Positions 7,587 to 15,543 of a stretch of 36,483 nt of DNA are shown piece after piece. Made by a program: the position numbers and the translations under genes. Origin of the DNA: CAZNPL01 sp964574815 (GTDB lineage: Bacteria > Planctomycetota > Phycisphaerae > UBA1845); the NCBI GenBank assembly GCA_964574815.1, contig CAZNPL010000052.1, positions 1 through 36,483 on the forward strand, read 5' to 3'. Positions within the stretch are counted from its first letter, which is position 1. Each line of letters begins with the position of its first letter. The notes under the pieces were generated by a model. It had not been told where the DNA came from and made no database searches. It worked only from the letters and a program-made list of their open reading frames with translations.

Positions 7587-10500
7587 CTACTGCTCCGTCA
7601 GGGAGGGTGGGCCGGCGAGTGGTTTCTGTGGTGGGAGGTCGGGCTCGGGGCGGTTGCGGAACTTCTCGTAACTTTCCGTGTGCAGGCTGGCCAGGTCGAC
7701 GGGCCGGCCTTTGATGAACATGTGGGTGACCCGGCAGACGGCCTGGGTGGGCGGGTGCGTGGTCACGATGAGGTCGGCCGCTTTACCAGGTTCTAGTGAG
7801 CCAAGGCGGTCGGCGACGCCCAGTATGTCCGCGGCGCCGAGGGTCAGGCCGTAGAGCGCTCGGCTTGGGCGCAGGCCATGGGCGACGGCGGTGCCGGCCA
7901 TTGCGTTGAGGTTGAAGGCGTGGGCGGCGCTTTGCGAGGCGAAGCACCATCGGACGCCCGCCTGGTCGAGTTCCGCGGCGCAGCGGTAGACGCTGTCCCA
8001 CTGTTCGAATTCGCTCGAGGGGTAGTCGAAGACCGTGCCCAGGATGACGGGGATGTCCTTTTCCTTGAGCGTTTCGGTCAGTTTCCACGCTTCCGTTCCG
8101 CCGACCAGAATTGGGCGCAGTTCATGTTCTTCGGCGAACTCGATCGCATCGAGGATCGCCTTGTACTGCGACGCCGTGAGGAACACCGGCTTTTCGCCGC
8201 GGACGTACGGAATCATCGCTTCGAGGCGCAGATCGCGCTCGGGTGCGAGTTCCGGGTCGTGTTTCGCGGCGGCGACGGCTTTGGCGTAGAGCTTCGCCTG
8301 CTTCATGAAGGCCTTGAGCTCGCGCATCGACTCTTCGTGGGCTTCGCGGCGCTTTTTATTGCGTTTTTCGTCACCGCGCAGTCGATCCGGCAGCGACGGC
8401 ACGCGCATGACCAGGCCGACGTGGTCTGTGACGAGCATCTCGTCGGCCGTCCAGCCGTCAAGATGGATCAAGGCGGGCTGTCCGGAGATCGTTCCGCCGG
8501 ACGGGATCACGAGTTGCGAGGTGATGCCGGCCGTTCGGGCGACGCGAACGTGTTCGCTGTGCGGGTGGACGGCGCTGGCGGCCGTCAGCTCGGGGCCGAA
8601 CTGGGCAATGTCGCGGGCGTCGCGGGTCGCGCGCTCGCTGCCGATCTCGGTCAACCCGATGTCGCCGCTGCCGTCGATCAGGCCCGGATAGACGTGGAGT
8701 CCGTCGGCGTTGACCACGGCCGCGCCGACGGGGATGGCCACTTCGGCGCCGACGGCGTCGATGCGTCCGTCGCGGATCAGGACCGTTCCGCCGTTGACGG
8801 GAGGTCCGCTGACCGGATGGACGGTACCGCCGACGATGGCGTACAGGTCCTGCGGCGACTCGGGCCGCCTCGTGTCGGCCGCTTTATTCCAATCCAGCGG
8901 CGACGTCGGGGCCACCGCGTCCGGGCGCTCGTCTTCGAAAAAAACCTCGCCATCGATCAGCGTCATGATGCACTTGCTGTAAGTGTTGAGCGGGTGGCCG
9001 TTGAAGATGGCCAGGTCACCGTCCTTACCGGGTTCGATGCTTCCGACGCGGTCGTCGATTCCCAGTTGCCGGGCGGCGTTGAGCGTGATCAGCCGCAGTG
9101 CCTGTTGTTCGTCGAGGTCTCCCCACCGGATGCAGTTGGCGGCCTCGATCGGCATGCGGCGGATGCGGTTGGACGAGTCCGAGTTGACGGTCACGTTGAC
9201 GCCGCTTTCGGTCATCAGCGCGGCGTTGTGCGGGATGGCCCCGAAGGCTTCGATCTTGTAGGCCCAGAGGTTGGAGAAGGTCGAGGCGCCGGCGCCGTGC
9301 CGGGCGATCTCGGGTGCGACGCGGTAGCCTTCGAGGACGTGGTGGAGGACCGCCACGCGGATGCCGAAGTCCTCGGCCGCGTGCATCAGGCGCAGTATTT
9401 CGTCGCTGCGGTAGCAGTGGGCGTGGATCCAGAGGTCGCCCCGAACCACCTCGGCGAGGGCTTCGAGGCGCAGGTCGCGGCGCGGGCGGAGGACGTCCCG
9501 GCCCGAGGCGAGGCGAGTTCGATAGTCGTCCCACTGGGCGTCGTACTGCCGACCGGCCACGAGTGCGTCGCGGATGACGGCCTCGACGCCCATGCGGGTG
9601 TTGGGGAATCGCCTGCCGCGGGCGCGGGCGAAGTTGGACTGCTTGACGTTTTCGCCGAGGGCAAACTTGATGGTGCGGGGGGCGTCGTGCAGGATCATTT
9701 GTTCGACCGGGCGTTTGTATTTCAGCTTGAGGATGACGTTCTGGCCGCCGATCGGGTTGGCCGAGCCGTGCATCGTGTGGATCGTCGTGACGCCGCCGGC
9801 GAGGGCGCGGTAGATCGCCACGGTATCATTGTAAACCACGTCGGCGACGCGGACTTCGGCGGTGACCGACATGCTTCCCTCGTTGCCTGAGGAAATGGCC
9901 ATGTGCGAGTGAGGGTCGATGATGCCGGGCATGACGTAGCGGCCCGTGGCGTCGATGATGGTCGTGTCGGCCGTTACGGGCAGGTTGCCGCCGACGCCGG
10001 TGATCTTGCCGTCTTCGACGAGGACGGACGCGTTCTGCATCGGCGGGCCGGAGACGGGTAAGACCGTGGCGTTGCTGATGAGGACGTTGCCGCCGGTGAC
10101 CGTGGGCGGCACGCGATCGGCTTCGATCTCGCAGGGCCAGAGGGGGTAGTGGTCGGGCTCTTCCGATACCCGCACGCCTTCGGGTTCGCTCTCCGCTTGC
10201 TCGGCCGGTGTCGAGTTGGACTCCGGCTCACCATTCTCTTCTTGAAGCTCCGCTTCCTCGTCCGGTTCGGCGGCGGGTTTCTTCTGCTTCTGTTCGAAGT
10301 CGAACTTATGGCCGTCGATGAACACCCAGCGGACTTTGGAATCTTTGTTCTCCAACGGCTCGCTGAGCAGCACGATGTTTGCAAGGTATCCCGGCTCCAG
10401 GAAGCCGACCTGGTCCGAGACTCCGAGGATCTCGGCCGGTGTGGACGTCAGGGCCGCGACGGCGTCTTCGGCGGGCAGGCCGCGTTCGATGACGAGGCGC

Positions 10501-11648
10501 ACGTTGCCGAGCAGGTCCGACGGCTTCTTGAAATCGCGTGTGCTCAGGGCGAATGGGACGCCGGCCTCGTGCAATCGGATGACGTTGGCGACCTGCTCTT
10601 CCCAGAGGCGCCGCCGTTCTTTACGAAGCTTCAGCGGCTCGTAGATTTGCTGGTCGCCGCCGCGCTTGCGGACCTTCTTTCCGTATTCCGGCTCCTCGTC
10701 GAAATCCAGGCTGGCAATAACGGGGACGCGCCGTTCGGTGAGGCGATCGACGACCTTGTAGGCCTCCCTCGCTCCGCTGAGGATCACGCGGACATCCAGT
10801 TCTTCCGCGAGGTTCAGTGCGCGGTTGATCTCGTGCTCCGAATCGGCCTCGAAGATCAGCGGGACTTCGCCGCTGAGCACCGATCGGAGGCTGACCAGCG
10901 CCGGGTCGGCCGGGGGACGCGTCGCTTTCCTCGGGTGCCGCGCGAAGTATCGCTCCTGTTCGATGGACCACGCGGTATCGAGCATGACCTGGCGGAATTG
11001 GGCGAAGGCCCCAAGCAGAGAGCGCGGGTAGCGGCCCGGCTCGTCCGGATCGAACGAAGCGTGCTGTCCGACGTCGGTTGCGAGCACGACGCGTCGCAGG
11101 GGAGCGTCGGAAAGGTTCACCACGATGCCGGTGCCACCGAGGATGCCGCCGCGCGGGGCGGCAAGCATCGTCGTGAAGCCTACTTTACGATAATGCTCCA
11201 GGGCGCCGTCTTTGGGATCGTAGTGTTCCTCGGCGCGGAAGTGCGGCCGGATGCCGCGGCGGTTTGCCCAGCGCGTCTGTGGGAGAGATCGTTCACCCGG
11301 GTCGGGGTTCTCGCCTTCCAGCCGCTGGCGCTGCTCTTCGGTTCGCTCGCGGTCGGGGATTCCCAGGTGGTCGTGTGCCGAGATGAAGCCGGGGTAGGCC
11401 GCTGTGCCCGTTGCGTCGATCACCTCGGCGTTGGCGGGGATGGCGGCGTCCGCTCCGAGGTCGCGGATGCGGCCTTCGACGATCACGATGACGCCGTCCT
11501 CGATGAACTGGCCGTCGATAGTGAAGATGTCGGTGTGGGTGATGGCGATCGGCGGCTCGAACTCGCCGACGACGGGAGTGGCCGCCAGGAACCATGCAAC
11601 GAGAAGGCAAACCGGGACCCGGCCTCGCGGGCAGGCGGACGTGCGCAT
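7587..11648 (-). CDS. Exported triple-domain amidohydrolase
   Basis: 1353-residue exported protein containing three consecutive amidohydrolase-superfamily (imidazolonepropionase-like) units. Each opens with a beta-sandwich strand of the kind VLVEDGKITGVG and closes with an LEPGKxADLxxxxxxP motif. Unit A (about 33-480) keeps HDH at 92-94 but lacks the later metal-ligand His and Asp. Unit B (about 545-960) has H580-S-H582, IHAH, VLHHVLEGY and NSDSSN, so it looks catalytic. Unit C (about 975-1320) has GSGD at 993-996 where HxH should be and is degenerate. The signal peptide (VCLLVAWFLAATPVVG) starts at ATG 11648, which has AGGAG 7 nt upstream; the longer upstream frame lacks support. An acidic, Glu/Gln-rich linker joins A and B. 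Substrate unknown; cyclic amides or imidopeptides are family precedents. Confidence 0.85.
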   Translation of the reverse strand: MRTSACPRGRVPVCLLVAWFLAATPVVGEFEPPIAITHTDIFTIDGQFIEDGVIVIVEGRIRDLGADAAIPANAEVIDATGTAAYPGFISAHDHLGIPDRERTEEQRQRLEGENPDPGERSLPQTRWANRRGIRPHFRAEEHYDPKDGALEHYRKVGFTTMLAAPRGGILGGTGIVVNLSDAPLRRVVLATDVGQHASFDPDEPGRYPRSLLGAFAQFRQVMLDTAWSIEQERYFARHPRKATRPPADPALVSLRSVLSGEVPLIFEADSEHEINRALNLAEELDVRVILSGAREAYKVVDRLTERRVPVIASLDFDEEPEYGKKVRKRGGDQQIYEPLKLRKERRRLWEEQVANVIRLHEAGVPFALSTRDFKKPSDLLGNVRLVIERGLPAEDAVAALTSTPAEILGVSDQVGFLEPGYLANIVLLSEPLENKDSKVRWVFIDGHKFDFEQKQKKPAAEPDEEAELQEENGEPESNSTPAEQAESEPEGVRVSEEPDHYPLWPCEIEADRVPPTVTGGNVLISNATVLPVSGPPMQNASVLVEDGKITGVGGNLPVTADTTIIDATGRYVMPGIIDPHSHMAISSGNEGSMSVTAEVRVADVVYNDTVAIYRALAGGVTTIHTMHGSANPIGGQNVILKLKYKRPVEQMILHDAPRTIKFALGENVKQSNFARARGRRFPNTRMGVEAVIRDALVAGRQYDAQWDDYRTRLASGRDVLRPRRDLRLEALAEVVRGDLWIHAHCYRSDEILRLMHAAEDFGIRVAVLHHVLEGYRVAPEIARHGAGASTFSNLWAYKIEAFGAIPHNAALMTESGVNVTVNSDSSNRIRRMPIEAANCIRWGDLDEQQALRLITLNAARQLGIDDRVGSIEPGKDGDLAIFNGHPLNTYSKCIMTLIDGEVFFEDERPDAVAPTSPLDWNKAADTRRPESPQDLYAIVGGTVHPVSGPPVNGGTVLIRDGRIDAVGAEVAIPVGAAVVNADGLHVYPGLIDGSGDIGLTEIGSERATRDARDIAQFGPELTAASAVHPHSEHVRVARTAGITSQLVIPSGGTISGQPALIHLDGWTADEMLVTDHVGLVMRVPSLPDRLRGDEKRNKKRREAHEESMRELKAFMKQAKLYAKAVAAAKHDPELAPERDLRLEAMIPYVRGEKPVFLTASQYKAILDAIEFAEEHELRPILVGGTEAWKLTETLKEKDIPVILGTVFDYPSSEFEQWDSVYRCAAELDQAGVRWCFASQSAAHAFNLNAMAGTAVAHGLRPSRALYGLTLGAADILGVADRLGSLEPGKAADLIVTTHPPTQAVCRVTHMFIKGRPVDLASLHTESYEKFRNRPEPDLPPQKPLAGPPSLTEQ

Positions 11649-11703
11649 AAAGAGACTCCTATTTACGATTGAAACCCTGCCGATGCGTCGGAGCGGGTGC
11701 CAT

Positions 11704-11746
11704 GGGCAACGCGGGTCCGGCCCGCAGGGCCGGACCCGCGTTGCCC
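11704..11746. repeat. 43-nt palindrome with 20-bp perfect arms
   Basis: Arms 11704-11723 (beginning GGGCAACGCGGG) and 11727-11746 are exact inverted copies separated by GCA. It lies in the divergent gap between the amidohydrolase gene (start 11648, -) and the FAD dehydrogenase gene (11860, +). It is GC-rich without a T-tract. It could be an interspersed repeat or a cruciform/operator. Confidence 0.8.
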
Positions 11747-11859
11747 GTGCGTTCTGCCAAGCCGCCGTCGGCACGGATTGATCGCCCCTGTCGAACGGCT
11801 CGCCGCGATCCGGGGGCCTGTTGGCCAACATAGGTACTCAGGACTATGATAGCAATGTC

Positions 11860-13470
11860 ATGCCCATCCTGGTTCGGAACATCCGGCTGAACCTCGACGA
11901 GCCCGAGGAGCGCCTTCTTCATCGCATCTCGCGGCGGCTGAGGGTGTCGACGTCGGCGATTCGGGCGTATGCACCCGTGCGGCGCTCGCTCGATGCCCGC
12001 AAGCGCGAGGACGCTCACTTCGTCTATCACGTGGAGGTTGCGTTGAACGAGTCGCCCGCGAGGGAGCGGGATCGCGTCAAGCGGCTGCATTCTCCGCATG
12101 TCGTGGTGCTCGAGGATCGGCCCGTCGCCGAGCCGAGGCCGGGGCGGGAGTCGTCGCCGGAGCGGCCAATCGTGGTCGGCTTCGGGCCGGCGGGGATGTT
12201 CGCGGCGCTTCGGCTGATCCGGTACGGGCACCGGCCGATCATCATCGAGCGCGGGCAGAAGGTACGGCGGCGGCATCGGGACATTTTGCAGACGTTTTAT
12301 CGCGAGCGGGTGTTCAATCCGGAGTCGAACCTGCTGTTCGGCGAGGGCGGAGCCGGCACCTACAGCGACGGGAAGCTTTACACGCGCGTCAGCGACCCGC
12401 TGGTGCGGACGGTGCTGGAGTGGTTTTATCAGCACGGGGCCGATCCGAACGTGCTGACCGACTCCCGGCCTCACATCGGCAGCGACCGTTTGCCGACGAT
12501 CTGTGTGCACATGCGAAGGCGGATTGAGGAAGCCGGTGGCGAGGTTCGCTTCGGTTCGCGGTTGGACGACGTTGAATTCGAAGGCGGACGCCTGACGCAC
12601 ATCAGCGTGAACGGCGCGCGGATGAAGGTCGGGCCAGTGATCCTGGCGACGGGTCATTCCGCACGGGACACGGTGGCTTTGCTGCATCAACGCGGCATCC
12701 GAATCGAAGCGCGGCGGTTTCAGATGGGCGTTCGGATCGAGCATCCGCAGACGGTGGTGGACAGTTGGCAATACGGACAGGCCGCCGGGCACGACAAGCT
12801 GCCGCCGGCGGAGTATCACGTGGTGGCCAAGCGGGCCGCCGGCGACGATCGCGACTGCTACAGTTTCTGCATGTGTCCCGGCGGGATCATCCTGCCGACC
12901 AACGAGAGCGCCGGCTTGGTGGCCACCAACGGGGCGAGCAAGTCGAGCCGGGGTGGGCCGTTCGCCAATTCGGGCCTGGTGATCAGCATCGACCCGCCAG
13001 GCGGGGACGGCGACCCGCTGGCCGGCGTGAAGCACCAGCAGCTATGGGAAAGCAAGGCCTTTGCGGCGACGGGTGAGACGTACCGGGTCCCCTGCCAGCG
13101 AGCGATCGATTTTCTGGAGAACCGCCCGTCGGATGGGGCGTTGGAAACGAGCTACCCGCTGGGCGGCCAATGGCACCCCATCCGGGACCTGGTCCCGACC
13201 GACGTAACCCGAGCGCTCGAGAAAGGCTTACGCTACTTGGAGCGCCGAATGAAGGGCTTCGCCGGCCCCGAGGCGATCATCACGGCCCCTGAAACCCGAG
13301 CCAGCTCTCCGTTCCGCATCTTGCGCGACCAGACGACTCGTCTGGCCATGGACACGGACAACTTCTACCCCACCGGCGAGGGCGCCGGCTACGCCGGCGG
13401 CATCATCAGCAGCGCCATAGACGGCATCAAAACCGCCGACGCCATCATCAACCGCTACGCGCAGATTTGA
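11860..13470 (+). CDS. FAD-dependent dehydrogenase of the COG2509 type
   Basis: 536-residue flavoprotein. Residues 1-65 are the small N-terminal domain characteristic of COG2509 proteins (MPILVRNIRLNLDEPEE, then a basic helix RISRRLRV). The dinucleotide motif VVGFGPAGMFAALRL follows at about 105-119, with the acidic end of strand 2 in PIIIERG. The later GEGGAGTYSDGKLYT segment and the C-terminal PTGEGAGYAGGIISSAIDG (FAD phosphate contact) are both family hallmarks. I took ATG 11860 because the family begins there; an upstream in-frame TTG (11821) is unlikely. The ribosome site is weak (AGGACT about 14 nt upstream). Physiological substrate and partner are unknown. It is transcribed divergently from the amidohydrolase gene. 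Confidence 0.85.
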   Translation: MPILVRNIRLNLDEPEERLLHRISRRLRVSTSAIRAYAPVRRSLDARKREDAHFVYHVEVALNESPARERDRVKRLHSPHVVVLEDRPVAEPRPGRESSPERPIVVGFGPAGMFAALRLIRYGHRPIIIERGQKVRRRHRDILQTFYRERVFNPESNLLFGEGGAGTYSDGKLYTRVSDPLVRTVLEWFYQHGADPNVLTDSRPHIGSDRLPTICVHMRRRIEEAGGEVRFGSRLDDVEFEGGRLTHISVNGARMKVGPVILATGHSARDTVALLHQRGIRIEARRFQMGVRIEHPQTVVDSWQYGQAAGHDKLPPAEYHVVAKRAAGDDRDCYSFCMCPGGIILPTNESAGLVATNGASKSSRGGPFANSGLVISIDPPGGDGDPLAGVKHQQLWESKAFAATGETYRVPCQRAIDFLENRPSDGALETSYPLGGQWHPIRDLVPTDVTRALEKGLRYLERRMKGFAGPEAIITAPETRASSPFRILRDQTTRLAMDTDNFYPTGEGAGYAGGIISSAIDGIKTADAIINRYAQI

Positions 13471-13526
13471 TTGGGCGGGTCAAAGCCCCGGTCTGGAAGC
13501 CTTCTCACGAAAGCGTAGAAGCTGAT

Positions 13527-13552
13527 CGCATGCCGTATATATACTGCATGCG
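13527..13552. repeat. 26-bp near-palindrome centred on GTATATATAC
   Basis: Arms CGCATGC and GCATGCG surround the self-complementary core GTATATATAC, with one C/T mismatch on either side of the core. The AT-rich centre stands out in this GC-rich sequence. It could be a regulator site or a hairpin. Confidence 0.6.
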
Positions 13553-13636
13553 ACGACATTGATGCGATGTGCACCTGCCGAGCAGCTAACGTGCGGACGG
13601 GCGCACGACCCTCGCTGCGTAGCGCATCGGTGCGGC

Positions 13637-13662
13637 GCCAGGGTGTATCTATACATCCTGGC
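13637..13662. repeat. 26-bp near-palindrome with central TATCTATA
   Basis: Arms GCCAGGGTGTAT and ATACATCCTGGC pair over 12 positions with a single mismatch around a CT centre. It has the same length and AT-centred design as the element at 13527-13552 but different flanking arms. It lies 8 nt beyond the stop of the dockerin-tail fragment on the minus strand, where a transcript hairpin could terminate. Confidence 0.55.
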
Positions 13663-13669
13663 AGAGGCT

Positions 13670-13855
13670 CTACGGCGGGGCGGTGAATTGGTGCTGGAAT
13701 GGGGCGAAGTCGTGGAGGCCGATGTCGCCGTCGTTGTCGTTCCAGTCGGTGCTCTGGGCGCAAAGAGGATGGTTCGTACAAGTGCCGAGGCCGCGCAGGG
13801 ACGATCGGGCGTTGATTTTGATGCCGCGCTGTTGGAAGCTATTCCAGTACCGAGT
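13670..13855 (-). pseudogene. Remnant of a dockerin-tail surface protein gene
   Basis: On the minus strand an open stretch of about 60 codons without a start encodes a segment containing LGTCTNHPLCA, then WNDNDGDIGLHDF, and ends FAPFQHQFTAPP before a stop. The last 25 residues closely match the C-terminus of the beta-helix protein (DNDNDGDIDLQDFVGFQHQFTGPL). The frame is closed upstream by TGA at 13856-13858. There is no signal peptide, repeat domain or ribosome site, so I read this as the 3' end of a lost gene. The region is not annotated by any intact ORF. Confidence 0.6.
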
Positions 13856-13879
13856 TCAAGGCCGTGAGACACTGGCGGA

Positions 13880-13894
13880 TCCGCCTGAGGCGGA
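13880..13894. repeat. Small hairpin repeat (TCCGCC-TGA-GGCGGA)
   Basis: Six-base arms around TGA, followed by CCCGCGTGACCCGTG. The following bases resemble the sequence following the palindrome at 11704-11746 (CGGACCCGCGT, then CCCGTG), so the two may belong to one family. It lies between the kinase stop and the dockerin-tail fragment. Confidence 0.45.
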
Positions 13895-13937
13895 CCCGCG
13901 TGACCCGTGGGCCGCGCCAACGGTTCTGCGTCTTGCG

Positions 13938-15263
13938 CTAGTCGCCGGTGGAGATTGCTGCGGCGTTCGTCAGTTCCGCTTCGGATTTGCCGGCCTCTTT
14001 GAGGACGTCGGCTTTCGGTGCGTTTCCGCTCGGGGTTGTTGGGGACGGCTGGACTGTGAGGGGGGATGGTGGGCGGACCATTTTGACTCCCTCGAGTGAT
14101 CCGACTTGTATGGTCAGGCGGAGGCGGGTTCCGATGCCCGGCAGCGTGTCGATGAGCACGAGGTCCCCGCCCAGCGCTTCGGCGTAACGTTTGCTGATGG
14201 TCAGGCCCAGGCCCGAGCTACGCGGGTGGTGGCCCTCCTTGAACGTCGCGCTCGCAAAGCCGCCGAACAGCCGGCCGGCCTGGTTCTTGTGCATCCCGAT
14301 TCCGGAATCGATCACCTCGAAGCAGAGCCGCGGGTTCGTGGCGTCGTCCTGCAACAGACTGATCCTCATCCGAACGTCCCCGGACAGCGTGAACTTGACG
14401 GCATTTCCGAGCAGGTTGATCAGGATCTGGCTCAGGCGTTCCGGGTCGGTGTTGATCGACTCGGGCACCTGACTTTCGTAGTCCACCAAGAGCTTGAGAC
14501 CGCGCGCATGCGCCCAGCCCACCATCAGGCGGTAGACTTCGTCGACGATCTCCACCAGCGAGCACGAGCACGGATTGACCTGATGTCCCCGCAGCTCGAT
14601 CTCGCAGAGCTCCAGCGTGTCGTCGATGGTGTCCAGGAGCTGCTCACCCTTCTGCTTGATCGTGTAGAGCGCTTCGACACGTTCGGGCGGCGCCTTGGAC
14701 AGATCGCCTTCGTCCAGAAGGGTCGTGGTGAATCCCAGCATGGTGGTCAGGGGCGTGCGAATCTCGCCGCTCATGCGGGCGAGGTATTCGCTTTTTGCGC
14801 GGTCGCGAGCGCGGGCCTCGCGCTCCGCGGCCACGGCTTGTTCCGTGGTGTCTCTGAGCTCTCGTATGGTCTGCTCATGAGATTTGAGTAAACGGTCCGT
14901 CTCGAGCCGCGCCAGCTTGTGCCGTTCGATTTCGGTGCCCAGGTCTTCGCAGTGCCCGGCCATCCGGCCGTAGGCCTCGAGGACGGTTGACCGCCAGCGA
15001 CGGAGTGAAAGCAGAGTCTGGAGCCAGAGGAGAACCACGGCGCCCACGAGATAGACCGGGCCGCAGGCCAACGCGGCGACCGACCAGTCGCCGCCGGCCT
15101 CGAATGCTGACCACCCGATTGTTGCAACGGTCAACGTCGAGGCGGCCAGTATCAGCCGGGTGGGCCACTGGGACGCCAGCTTCGACGTGCTACTCGCCGT
15201 GGAGGCCCGCCGTGGTGCATCGTGGTCCTCAACGAGGTGAGAACCGTTTTTAACGTCGGGCAT
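13938..15263 (-). CDS. Membrane histidine kinase lacking the phosphoacceptor histidine
   Basis: 441-residue sensor-kinase-like protein. Two membrane segments (about 37-54 and 63-85) with a very short loop precede a charged coiled coil (about 100-155), the dimerisation region and an ATPase domain. The ATPase motifs are intact: N box NLLGNAVKF (Asn287), G1 DSGIGM (Asp319) and G2 SSGLGLTISK. The H-box, however, reads SGEIRTPL: codon GGC at 14766-14768 puts Gly166 where the phosphorylated His should be. The protein may therefore bind ATP but not autophosphorylate in the usual way. ATG 15263 has GGAGG about 7 nt upstream; a GTG at 15272 is the alternative. There is no response regulator or receiver domain next to it. 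The C-terminal 55 residues are Pro-rich and unassigned. Confidence 0.85.
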   Translation of the reverse strand: MPDVKNGSHLVEDHDAPRRASTASSTSKLASQWPTRLILAASTLTVATIGWSAFEAGGDWSVAALACGPVYLVGAVVLLWLQTLLSLRRWRSTVLEAYGRMAGHCEDLGTEIERHKLARLETDRLLKSHEQTIRELRDTTEQAVAAEREARARDRAKSEYLARMSGEIRTPLTTMLGFTTTLLDEGDLSKAPPERVEALYTIKQKGEQLLDTIDDTLELCEIELRGHQVNPCSCSLVEIVDEVYRLMVGWAHARGLKLLVDYESQVPESINTDPERLSQILINLLGNAVKFTLSGDVRMRISLLQDDATNPRLCFEVIDSGIGMHKNQAGRLFGGFASATFKEGHHPRSSGLGLTISKRYAEALGGDLVLIDTLPGIGTRLRLTIQVGSLEGVKMVRPPSPLTVQPSPTTPSGNAPKADVLKEAGKSEAELTNAAAISTGD

Positions 15264-15543
15264 CCCTTGCACCTCCCTATCAACCGGCGGCTGGTACCGC
15301 CGTTACACATCATGCCCCCTTCAGCGTAACATTCGCATCGATCCCGCCGGAACCGAGACCCTTCCCGGCAGAGTCGAGGCCCTCTTACGTATCGGCAGGC
15401 CGTAATCCGGAACACACGAACGGTTGCGGTCTATCGAGTAACAGGTCGTACCCCTTCGTTTGCGTCCGGTAAGAACCTCGCGGTGCGCCGCCGTTCCGCA
15501 AGGCAGCGAATGAGTTGCACAACGACGAAAGGCTGGCATACGC

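Larger units (their letters stand above)
13471..13669. other. Non-coding spacer with two 26-bp near-palindromes
   Basis: No gene seen. The stretch separates the FAD dehydrogenase stop from a decayed dockerin-tail fragment on the other strand. Its notable content is the pair of AT-centred near-palindromes at 13527-13552 and 13637-13662, listed separately. Confidence 0.6.

Noticed and set aside
7878..9890. 670-residue open frame antisense to the triple amidohydrolase
   Set aside because: Val/Asp/Gly/Arg-rich mirror translation without family motifs, whereas the minus strand shows clear amidohydrolase signatures.
11659..13035. 458-residue open frame antisense to the FAD dehydrogenase
   Set aside because: No domains and no ribosome site; the plus strand carries the dinucleotide-binding motif.
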